A stretch of 9,043 nucleotides of DNA, from NCBI GenBank assembly GCA_026706505.1, contig JAPOYQ010000709.1:1-9043 (forward strand), in the 5' to 3' direction. The DNA comes from Gemmatimonadota bacterium. GTDB taxonomy: Bacteria; Latescibacterota; UBA2968; UBA8231. Made by a program: the position numbers and the translations under genes. The stretch's first letter is position 1, and each line of letters opens with the position of its first letter. The notes below the pieces were generated by a model. The model saw only the letters and a list, made by a program, of their open reading frames with translations. It was not told the origin of the DNA and did no database searches. Positions 1-6,101 of the stretch are shown piece by piece.

Positions 1-421
1 AGGTGCCCATCCAGGCAAGAGTCATCGAATCCGCATGCAGCCTTGCAAGTGCATCATCAACTCGCTGACGCCAAGTGTCTAGCTGGTCGTCAGTCACCAA
101 ATCTACTGCGGTGGCGATTTCCACTAAACGCACTAAATTGACTTCGTCTGCTCCGCCGCCGAAGAGCACTTGCGACATGGCAACGTCGTAGAAGCGCATC
201 TTAATGTCAAATTGGCAAGAATTGTCTTCTGCAAAGGTGGCTCGGAGAGAGGTTTCTCCCTCTAGCGTTTGGCGGTGGAGGGTGCCGTCTTCTTCGACGC
301 TGGTCACCTCGATGACCCCTTCTTCAACAGCTTCCCAAGTGCCCAGCAGGCCGTCCTCACCAGCGGCGGGCAAGGCCCACAAAATTATTAGGGGATAGAA
401 AAAAGAAAGGCTGCGTTTCAT
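1..421 (-). CDS. Secreted protein of unknown function (partial, C-terminus beyond left edge)
   Basis: The frame is open from an ATG at 421-419 to the window edge, giving 140 visible residues and no stop. The start is supported by a strong Shine-Dalgarno (AGGAG at 432-428, 6 bases upstream). The N-terminus is a classic signal peptide: KR at residues 2-3, a hydrophobic stretch (about 5-18), and a likely cleavage near PAAG/ED at 21-22. The mature part begins GLLGTWEAVEEG and then reads as alternating short beta strands with acidic loops (about 25-75). That opening resembles the GTW start of small lipocalin-like secreted domains, but this is only a resemblance. Residues 92-130 look helical and charged. 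It is transcribed in the same direction as folA but 95 bases later, with its own RBS and a possible promoter, so it may be a separate unit. I do not recognise the family; the product is probably periplasmic or secreted. Confidence 0.75.
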   Translation of the reverse strand, partial: MKRSLSFFYPLIILWALPAAGEDGLLGTWEAVEEGVIEVTSVEEDGTLHRQTLEGETSLRATFAEDNSCQFDIKMRFYDVAMSQVLFGGGADEVNLVRLVEIATAVDLVTDDQLDTWRQRVDDALARLHADSMTLAWMGT

Positions 422-427
422 GATGGT

Positions 428-434
428 CTCCTCT
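428..434 (-). promoter_or_regulatory. Ribosome binding site of the secreted-protein gene
   Basis: On the minus strand the bases read AGAGGAG, ending 6 bases before the ATG at 421. It is the strongest Shine-Dalgarno in the window and fixes the start of the truncated secreted protein. Most starts in the neighbouring operon have no comparable site. Confidence 0.7.
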
Positions 435-459
435 CCCGATGAAGTAACTTAAAGAGGTG

Positions 460-487
460 AATGTACACCACCCATCCTTATAATCAA
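460..487 (-). promoter_or_regulatory. Possible sigma70-type promoter for the secreted-protein gene
   Basis: On the minus strand TTGATT (487-482) and TACATT (465-460) are separated by 16 bases. Each matches the consensus hexamer at 4 of 6 positions. Initiation would fall near 453, leaving a leader of about 30 bases that contains the strong RBS. A GGTG/CACC inverted repeat (456-459 and 466-469) brackets the -10. The match is modest, and the only other support is its position between folA and the next gene. Confidence 0.3.
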
Positions 488-516
488 ACCCCAAAGGACG
501 GGCTTTATGCACATCC

Positions 517-993
517 TCAGCAGCGGCGATACGTCGCAAAGACCAGTTCGCCTTCGCTGCGCCTTTCCACCACCTCCCATTCGCCTTCGTCCCACGCCGG
601 AAAGTACGCGTCGCCCTCGACTTCGATGGGCAGATGAGTCAGGATCATTTCGTCGGCCAAGGTCAGGGCCTGCTCATAGACTTGAGCACCCCCGAGCACG
701 AAGAGTTTTTCGCTGCCGTGGGCGCGGGCGCGCTGCATAACCTCGGCCAAACTCGCGCAGACAACCACGCCCTCGGCGACCGCGTAGTCCGGATTGCGGG
801 TGAGGACGAAGTTGAGGCGCTGGGGCAAGGGGCGCGTTTGAAAAGTCTCGTAGGTTTTGCGGCCGGCCACGACCGCGTGGCCCCGCGTGACGCGGCGAAA
901 GTGCTTCATGTCGGCCGGATAGTGCCACGGGATGGCGCTGTCGCGGCCAATGATCCTGTTCTCGCTCAGGGCGGCGATGATGATGGTTTTCAT
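517..993 (-). CDS. folA: Dihydrofolate reductase
   Basis: A 158-residue protein of normal DHFR length. It reduces dihydrofolate to tetrahydrofolate with NADPH in the cytoplasm, supporting thymidylate, purine and methionine synthesis. Family landmarks by alignment to E. coli FolA are: ENRIIGRD (11-18), W23 and D28 in IPWHYPADMKHF (E. coli W22 and catalytic D27), F32, AGRKTYE (43-49), R59 (E. coli R57, binds the glutamate tail), VLGGAQVYEQAL with G101-G102 (the cofactor-binding Gly pair), and T119 (E. coli T113). All key residues are present. Two positions differ from E. coli: Tyr25 replaces Leu24 and Ala43 replaces Met42. The ATG overlaps the stop of the upstream ATPase gene as ATGA (990-993), with no clear Shine-Dalgarno, so translation is probably coupled to it. 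It is the last gene of the lipid-transport operon. Confidence 0.96.
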   Translation of the reverse strand: MKTIIIAALSENRIIGRDSAIPWHYPADMKHFRRVTRGHAVVAGRKTYETFQTRPLPQRLNFVLTRNPDYAVAEGVVVCASLAEVMQRARAHGSEKLFVLGGAQVYEQALTLADEMILTHLPIEVEGDAYFPAWDEGEWEVVERRSEGELVFATYRRC

Positions 994-1736
994 GCGGACG
1001 AATCGGACGGGTGAAAAAAAGAGCGGACGACCGGATGCTCCGCGCGCTTGGCCTCGGCGACCGTGCCGGTAAATGCCACTTGGCCTTGGTCCAGCATGAT
1101 GAGACGGCCGTCGAGCCGCTCGATGCTGAGTAGCTCGTGGGTGATAATGGCGATAGTGATGCCCAACTCGCGGTTGAGCGTGAGGAGCAGCGCGTCGATC
1201 TCGGCGGCGGTGACCGGATCGAGGCCCGCACCCGGCTCGTCGCAGAAGAGAATCTCCGGGTCCATGACCATGGCCCGCGCGAGAGCGGCGCGCTTGCGCA
1301 TCCCACCCGACAGCTCGCCGGGAAAGTGGTCACAGGCGTGCCCTAAGCCCACCGAAGCAAGACGAGTGCGCGCAATCTCCCCAATCAAAGCTGGCTCTAG
1401 GTCCGTGTGCATTTCCAGAGGCAGGGCGACGTTTTGCTCAACCGTCAACGAATTGAGCAGCGCGCCGTATTGAAACATCACGCCCAGCCGCTTGCGCAGG
1501 GCCGCCAACTCCTCCTCGCCGAGAGCCGTCGCATCTTGGCCGAGGATCTCGACGCGGCCCGAAGCGGGTTGTACCAAGCCAATGGTCGCCTTGAGCAAGG
1601 TGCTCTTGCCGCATCCGCTGCCACCGAGCACGACGGCGATTTCCCCCTCGTCCACGTGCGCGTCAATCCCGCGCAGAACGGTGGTCTCGCCGTAGGACAC
1701 GCAGAGATCTTGGATGTCGATAACGCGAGTCACCAT
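990..1736 (-). CDS. mlaF: MlaF-type ABC transporter ATP-binding protein (lipid transport)
   Basis: A 248-residue ATPase that would power the MlaE-type permease encoded just upstream. Visible motifs are: Walker A GGSGCGKST (38-46), Q-loop at Q89 in MFQYGALLNSLTV (a pattern characteristic of MlaF-like ATPases), ABC signature LSGGMRKRA (142-150), Walker B ILFCDEP with catalytic E167, D-loop GLDP (171-174), and switch histidine H200. All catalytic elements are intact. The chosen ATG (1736-1734) gives the normal start, MVTRVIDIQDL. The frame stays open upstream to 2069, but that stretch is the permease gene read out of frame. The start lies within the permease end (ATGGTGA, 7-base overlap), and its own stop overlaps folA (ATGA). 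It acts on the cytoplasmic face of the inner membrane. The mlaF name rests on family similarity; the substrate is not shown by the sequence. Confidence 0.93.
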   Translation of the reverse strand: MVTRVIDIQDLCVSYGETTVLRGIDAHVDEGEIAVVLGGSGCGKSTLLKATIGLVQPASGRVEILGQDATALGEEELAALRKRLGVMFQYGALLNSLTVEQNVALPLEMHTDLEPALIGEIARTRLASVGLGHACDHFPGELSGGMRKRAALARAMVMDPEILFCDEPGAGLDPVTAAEIDALLLTLNRELGITIAIITHELLSIERLDGRLIMLDQGQVAFTGTVAEAKRAEHPVVRSFFHPSDSSA

Positions 1737-2824
1737 TTGAGGTAGAAGACAATGCCCCAGAAAGCGTCGAGGACGATGATGCCAAACAGCGACGACACGA
1801 CCGCGGAAGTCGTCGCCCGGCCAACGCCCTCGGCTCCGCCGCTGAAATTGAGGCCGTGGTAAACCGAGATGATCGTGATAAGCCACGCAAAGGACGCACT
1901 TTTGACCAGCCCAGTGATCAAATCCTTGAGAAAGAGCGACGAGAAGACCTGGTTGAGAAACACAGTAGCCGGGATGTCCAGCGACACCAAGCCGATGAAG
2001 GTGCCGCCTAAGATCCCAACGAAGTTGGCCATGATCGTCAGAAGCGGCATGCAGACGACCATGGCCCACAGCTTGGGCACCACCACAAAGCGCAGCGGGT
2101 CAATTCCCATAGTCTGTAGGGCGTCCAATTCCTCGGTGAACTTCATGGTGGCGATCTCCGCAGCAATGGCCGATCCAGAGCGGCCAGACACCATGATCGC
2201 GGTCATCAGCGGCCCCAACTCGCGAGTCAGGCCAATGCCCAGCAGGTTGGCGACGAAAATATCGGCCCCGAACTGGCGGAGTTGGGCTGCGGACTGGAGA
2301 GCCGAAACCGCGCCGACGAGAAAGAGAATTAACCCGACGATCTGCAGGGCCTGCGCGCCAATCGCGTACGCTTGCTCGCCAAAGCTACCCCGGCGAATCT
2401 GAGCGCGGCGGAACAAGGCGCTAATCGAGAAAATGCTCAGGTCGGCCATCAGGTAGAGAAAATCGGCAGCGAGGACGCCACGAGCACGGACCCAAGCGCC
2501 GAGGCGTTCAAGAGCGACGCGAGACGGCGCGGGCGGCGCGGATGGCGGCGCAGGCGAGGCAAAGTCGAAAACGGGCTGCAAGTGAGCAGGCAGCCCATCG
2601 AGGCGGAGTTCCTTGTCCAAGGCGAGGGCGACGGCGGGCAAGCCGCGCAGGAAGACGGCCCCCGCGGTGTCGAGGTGTTCGACTTGGCGCAAGTCAGCGC
2701 GGAGCACAGGGCGCGGGTGTTCGGCGATGAGATTGCGGACTTGGGGGGCGAGCGCGCCGATGGAATGTACCGAAAGCGCACCCCCGAGCGCGATCCCCAA
2801 GTCGTCGCTCTGCACCCAAGTCAT
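1730..2824 (-). CDS. mlaE: STAS-MlaE fusion permease of lipid ABC transporter
   Basis: A 364-residue protein with two parts. Residues 1-88 form a STAS-like domain: strand-rich, with LRADLRQVEHLDTAGAVFL (41-59), where the phosphorylatable site of anti-sigma antagonists carries Thr53. This is the domain that MlaB supplies as a separate protein in E. coli. A Pro/Ala-rich linker (90-101) leads to the MlaE/YrbE permease domain (105-364), with hydrophobic segments near 157-178, 193-212, 247-285, 306-322 and 343-362. The MlaE hallmark is complete: RELGPLMTAIMVSGRSGSA (201-219), followed by AAEIATMKFTEELDALQTMG (221-240). It would dimerise in the inner membrane with MlaF-type ATPases and feed lipid to or from the MCE protein. 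The ATG at 2824 overlaps the stop of the barrel gene as ATGA and has no clear Shine-Dalgarno. Confidence 0.93.
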   Translation of the reverse strand: MTWVQSDDLGIALGGALSVHSIGALAPQVRNLIAEHPRPVLRADLRQVEHLDTAGAVFLRGLPAVALALDKELRLDGLPAHLQPVFDFASPAPPSAPPAPSRVALERLGAWVRARGVLAADFLYLMADLSIFSISALFRRAQIRRGSFGEQAYAIGAQALQIVGLILFLVGAVSALQSAAQLRQFGADIFVANLLGIGLTRELGPLMTAIMVSGRSGSAIAAEIATMKFTEELDALQTMGIDPLRFVVVPKLWAMVVCMPLLTIMANFVGILGGTFIGLVSLDIPATVFLNQVFSSLFLKDLITGLVKSASFAWLITIISVYHGLNFSGGAEGVGRATTSAVVSSLFGIIVLDAFWGIVFYLKW

Positions 2825-4323
2825 AGCAAATAGTTGAGGCGCAGCAGGACCTGCTGCTCGGACTGAATCCGCTGGACCGGCGGTTGGCGCTTGAAGTTGA
2901 AGACGACGACCATGTTGACGAAGCTACTAAGCGGCAAGCGCAAGCGGTTTTCCCAATTGAATTCCCAAGTGTCGGTGGCTGTCTTCGGGATAAGAAGGTC
3001 AAACTCCGAGTCTAAGCTGGGGAAGCGAGAGAAACGCGACCGAAGCAGCAGCACGGCCTCCAAGCCGGTGGCGGTATTGTCTTCCAATTTGCGGGCAATT
3101 GTGCGGGCGGCGTATAGCTCAAAGGAGTCGGTATAGTAGGTCTGGCGCGCCCCAAAACCAATGCGCATGTCGAGGTTCAGGGGAAAGCTGCTGATGACCT
3201 GAGAGTTGATGCCGATTCCCTGGCGCAGTTCGAGAGGGCTGAAGGGCGGCAAAAGAGTAAATTCGCTAATGCCCGTCGTGTCCGCGACCTGATCGCCATC
3301 GTGGATTCGAAGGGTCCGCGGCGGGTCGAAGCGCTCCTCTTCAGCGAATAGCTTGGTGTTGAACACCCCGCGCAAGTAGGGGCCGATCCGCTTGGAAAGC
3401 CGGTATATATACGTAGCGCGGACCTCAAACTTGTCGATGGACTTGCGGAAGTCATCGCCCTCCTCGCGAGTGAAGCCCTCTTCAAAGTCCAGCCATAGAT
3501 TGGCGTAGTGGCGGTCCGTGTTATAGACACTGCTGCCGATGATCTCAGCGGAAAGAGAGAGGACCGAGCGATCTGCGCCGGTGGTGTTCTGCGAGGTGTA
3601 TAGCTGGGGCGAGCCGCTTAGCTGCAAGGAGGTCTTCCAGTGCGAGTCAGCTACTTGAGAGAGGAGGCCATACTGAGCCGGGGGGTAGAAGCCGATGAAC
3701 TTGTCGCTGGTATCCACTATTAGATTGCGCTGGACCAACTCGCCCGGCTCCAAGCGGACGCTGAACTTGCGGGTAGTTGATATGTTGTCGCCTACTCCCA
3801 CTACCGAGTAAACGCCTGGGGGCAGGAGCCAAGTTTTGACCGCCTCGCCTCGCTCCTCCTCGACACCGAAACCGAGGCCGTAGTTTTCCTGCGAGGACTC
3901 CCGGTACAATTCATAGGATTCGTTGATCGATGCGCGGTTCTCGGACATGACGTTGATGACTAGTCCGGCCCAAAAGGGCTTTACTAGAGTCGTCATGCCC
4001 TCTTGGACCGGCACGGTGCGGATCATCATCTGGAGGTCCGTGCCCGAGCCGACCAGCAATTTGTAGTTGCCAGGTGATAGCAACACGCCGGTGCCGGGGG
4101 AGGCTTCGCGGATGGGTTTGTTGCCCTGTAAGACGAGAAAACTGGGCTCATTGAGGGAGCCAGTCATCGTCGGCACAAAAAGAAAACCCTTGCCCTTGGG
4201 AATCAGCGTTGGATCCTGTTCGAGTTGGCCGCGCCCAGGTGAGGCGATCCAAGTGTAGCTGTCGCCTAGGGCTGAACCGGCGAGCAACGACAGGGCGATC
4301 AGGATGTAGAGTAACTTGTACAT
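2821..4323 (-). CDS. Exported beta-rich protein, probable outer-membrane barrel in the lipid-transport operon
   Basis: A 500-residue protein that I cannot assign to a named family. Residues 1-20 are a signal peptide (MYKLLYILIALSLLAGSALG, cleavage after Gly20); there is no lipobox. Residues 40-205 hold two similar beta units: LLSPGNYKLLVGSGTD near 81-96 followed by VPVQEG, and LLPPGVYSVVGVGDN near 166-180 followed by VRLEPGE. The pattern is PEGA-like (PG-x-Y then a strand pair). Residues 228-500 show about twelve amphipathic strands with Tyr/Trp/Phe-rich edges and polar loops, for example KFEVRATYIYRLS (298-310) and MVVVFNFK (471-478). The last strand, QVLLRLNYLL, runs to the C-terminus, as expected for a Bam-inserted barrel, though it ends in Leu rather than Phe. 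The gene lies 8 bases after the lipoprotein gene and overlaps mlaE by 4 bases, so a role as the outer-membrane end of the transporter is a reasonable inference. Confidence 0.85.
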   Translation of the reverse strand: MYKLLYILIALSLLAGSALGDSYTWIASPGRGQLEQDPTLIPKGKGFLFVPTMTGSLNEPSFLVLQGNKPIREASPGTGVLLSPGNYKLLVGSGTDLQMMIRTVPVQEGMTTLVKPFWAGLVINVMSENRASINESYELYRESSQENYGLGFGVEEERGEAVKTWLLPPGVYSVVGVGDNISTTRKFSVRLEPGELVQRNLIVDTSDKFIGFYPPAQYGLLSQVADSHWKTSLQLSGSPQLYTSQNTTGADRSVLSLSAEIIGSSVYNTDRHYANLWLDFEEGFTREEGDDFRKSIDKFEVRATYIYRLSKRIGPYLRGVFNTKLFAEEERFDPPRTLRIHDGDQVADTTGISEFTLLPPFSPLELRQGIGINSQVISSFPLNLDMRIGFGARQTYYTDSFELYAARTIARKLEDNTATGLEAVLLLRSRFSRFPSLDSEFDLLIPKTATDTWEFNWENRLRLPLSSFVNMVVVFNFKRQPPVQRIQSEQQVLLRLNYLL

Positions 4324-4331
4324 ACCAAGCC

Positions 4332-5087
4332 CTAGGGGGCTAGCTTTCCCGGTATGAGTTCGTAGTGATCAGCTTCGTTTTGCAGCACTGTATCTCGGAC
4401 CGCCGGTGCGGTTTCCCCGTTGGACGCGATGGGCGCGGGCCGCTGCTTGTTGCTGAACTTGAAGTCGATCTCCCCGATCACCTTCTGCATCCGCTGGCCC
4501 AAAATCCCGCTCAACGCAGCCACCGTGTGGATCATGGCCGGGGAAAACACCTGCCTCTCCTCGTCGAAATCGTCCTGCCATATAACTTTGCCATCGTCCT
4601 GCCTTACTAGCTCCATCGTCATAACGAGATGGGCTGCCCACAGGTCGCCGCTGTCGAATCGCTCGATGGCTTTGACCGAGCCGCTGAGCACGTAATCCGG
4701 GCGATGTTCAAAAAAATCGCGATCCCCGCCGACATAGGTAAAGAGGTCGGCTTGGCGCAAGTATTGCTTGACCGCATCGGTAATCATGTCGCTGGGACGC
4801 TCCATCCAGTAGTGGAGGTTGTCGCGCCGCAGTTCGTACTGGTCGCGGCGGAGGATGATATTGGTGCGGTCATACGCTCGGGGCATCTCAAAGCCTTTGA
4901 CCTGTAATCGGAAAGGGTACGGGCGCGCAGAATCTTCCACGCTACCGCGCAGGGGTTCGATATGCAGCTTAAAATAGCGCCGCTGCGGCAACTTGGTGTC
5001 GCCGCCTAGCAACTGGGCGCAGCCGGACAGACTTAAGGCCAAGACGAAGGCTTGGGCGCAGCGGAGCACTTGGCTATTGGGCCTCAC
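4332..5087 (-). CDS. PqiC/ABC_trans_aux-type outer-envelope lipoprotein
   Basis: A 251-residue lipoprotein belonging, by pattern, to the transport-associated auxiliary lipoproteins encoded beside MCE genes (PqiC-like, DUF330/ABC_trans_aux). The signal peptide reads RPNSQVLRC, a hydrophobic core, then LSGC, with the lipidated Cys at position 23. The mature part follows the family order: RRYFKLHIEPL, LQVKGFEMPRAYDRTNIILR (strand, then the YDR-x-I-x-x-R element), YELRRDNLHYWMERPSDMI, and a helix TDAVKQYL, followed by a long beta-rich half. The start is a GTG. Two adjacent GTGs (5090-5088 and 5087-5085) follow a GAGG by 5 and 8 bases, and I chose the second. GTG at 5069 is also possible but has no RBS. 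It overlaps the end of the MCE gene by 14 bases. The C-terminal 40 residues are polar and probably disordered. It likely bridges the MCE protein to the outer membrane. Confidence 0.88.
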   Translation of the reverse strand: MRPNSQVLRCAQAFVLALSLSGCAQLLGGDTKLPQRRYFKLHIEPLRGSVEDSARPYPFRLQVKGFEMPRAYDRTNIILRRDQYELRRDNLHYWMERPSDMITDAVKQYLRQADLFTYVGGDRDFFEHRPDYVLSGSVKAIERFDSGDLWAAHLVMTMELVRQDDGKVIWQDDFDEERQVFSPAMIHTVAALSGILGQRMQKVIGEIDFKFSNKQRPAPIASNGETAPAVRDTVLQNEADHYELIPGKLAP

Positions 5088-6051
5088 CACTGCGACCTCG
5101 GATGAGCACCGCGGGATTCTCGCGGATGAGTTCGGTGGTTTCGCGAATATTCTGCAAAGTTTCCTCCAGTTCCTGCATGGCGCGCAGGAGATTCTGCCGG
5201 CTGGCCCCCACGGTCTGGTCAATGCCCACAAAAGTCCGGTCAATATGGCTTATCACGGTGTCCATCCGCGCGACGAGCAGGGGAACCGGGCCGTCCATCT
5301 GCTGACGCAACTTGTGCATCGTCACTTGCAGGTCGTCAACCGTCTGTTGCAACTTTGCACCCACGAGCAAGACGTGCAGGGAATCGGCCGTCGTCGCCAA
5401 AGTCGCGCTGGCTTTGGCGAGCGAACGACTAGTGGCAACCATATTGGTCGCTATCTCGTCGAATGCGGAGCGGTTGTCCTCGACCAGCGAGTTGGCCGTA
5501 ACCAGCAGATTGCCCGCATTGTTCAGCAGCTCAGTGAAGGTGCGCTGGTTTTCGCTGCTCAGCAGCGCGTTTAGGTTATCGATGGTTTGTTCAACCTTGG
5601 CGCTGAGTACTTCGGCGCGCTCTTGCATGCTGCTAAAAAAGGTCTCGCCCGCGACAATGGTGGATCCCGGCGGGAGGACTGAGGCGTCGTCGCTGCCCCC
5701 GAAAAGCTCGATGTACTTCAGGCCGGTGAGTCCTAGCGAAGCCATTCGCGCCTGTGTATCGGTGCGGATAGCATTTTCTGCCAGCCGCCGTTCAACCGAA
5801 ATCTCAATTACCACGGTGGCGAGATTATCCTGTGCGATCGCAATGTCTTCGACGCGGCCAATACTAAAGCCCAAGTACTTGACGTCCGCGCCTTTATTGA
5901 GGCCGCTGACGGGCGAATTGGACTCGATGTAATAGGTATCGCGCTGGCGCAGGAGATGGCTGCCGGCAACGACGATGAAGAACAGCGCGAGGACGGCGAG
6001 CGAAACCAAGAAGAAGATGCCCAGGCGTATCTGCTGTGCTCGGGTAGCCAT
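5074..6051 (-). CDS. MCE-domain (MlaD-like) lipid-binding protein with long helical tail
   Basis: A 325-residue protein. One membrane anchor (about 11-30) follows a short basic N-terminus; a single MCE domain spans about 38-117, with the typical pattern SGLNKGADVKYLGFSIGRVE (49-68) and MASLGLTGLKYIELFGG (103-119). MCE domains assemble into hexameric rings that pass lipid across the periplasm. Residues 140-312 are almost wholly helical with Leu/Val heptads and few prolines, long enough for an extended needle or tunnel. They end in ENPAVLIRG (311-319), matching the Asn-Pro-x-x-Leu-x-x-Gly ending common in MCE proteins. This is longer than E. coli MlaD (183 residues). No other start codon lies in frame back to the stop 42 bases upstream, so the ATG at 6051 stands despite lacking a Shine-Dalgarno. 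It is 50 bases downstream of the lipid kinase gene and overlaps the lipoprotein gene. Confidence 0.94.
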   Translation of the reverse strand: MATRAQQIRLGIFFLVSLAVLALFFIVVAGSHLLRQRDTYYIESNSPVSGLNKGADVKYLGFSIGRVEDIAIAQDNLATVVIEISVERRLAENAIRTDTQARMASLGLTGLKYIELFGGSDDASVLPPGSTIVAGETFFSSMQERAEVLSAKVEQTIDNLNALLSSENQRTFTELLNNAGNLLVTANSLVEDNRSAFDEIATNMVATSRSLAKASATLATTADSLHVLLVGAKLQQTVDDLQVTMHKLRQQMDGPVPLLVARMDTVISHIDRTFVGIDQTVGASRQNLLRAMQELEETLQNIRETTELIRENPAVLIRGRSGEAQ

Positions 6052-6101
6052 AAAGACGCTGTGGAATAAGTCGTGATTGAAATCCGCCTCTTAGGGCAAT
6101 A

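Noticed and set aside
486..505. Hairpin AAGCCC/GGGTTT (minus strand) between folA and the secreted-protein gene as a terminator
   Set aside because: The six-base stem includes a G-T pair, no U run follows it, and it overlaps the candidate -35, so termination is not supported.
1737..2069. Upstream extension of the MlaF frame (111 extra residues)
   Set aside because: It is the permease coding sequence in another frame, rich in His/Arg/Trp and without homology to ABC proteins. The ATG at 1736 gives the normal family N-terminus.
1869..2833. Plus-strand frames opposite the permease gene (177 and 153 residues)
   Set aside because: The permease hallmark residues on the minus strand are complete; these frames are its shadows in a GC-rich region.
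4569..4603. Repeat ATCGTCCTGCC (4569-4579 and 4593-4603) as a regulatory or mobile repeat
   Set aside because: It lies inside the lipoprotein gene and encodes two QDD-containing segments in frame; short coding similarity explains it.
5088..5243. Upstream extension of the lipoprotein frame from an ATG at 5243
   Set aside because: It is out-of-frame MCE sequence and would bury the signal peptide and lipobox in the middle of the protein.
4993..5932. Long plus-strand frames opposite the MCE and lipoprotein genes (up to 206 residues)
   Set aside because: They are antisense to well-supported genes, Ser/Arg-rich with low complexity, and have no recognisable motif or ribosome binding site.
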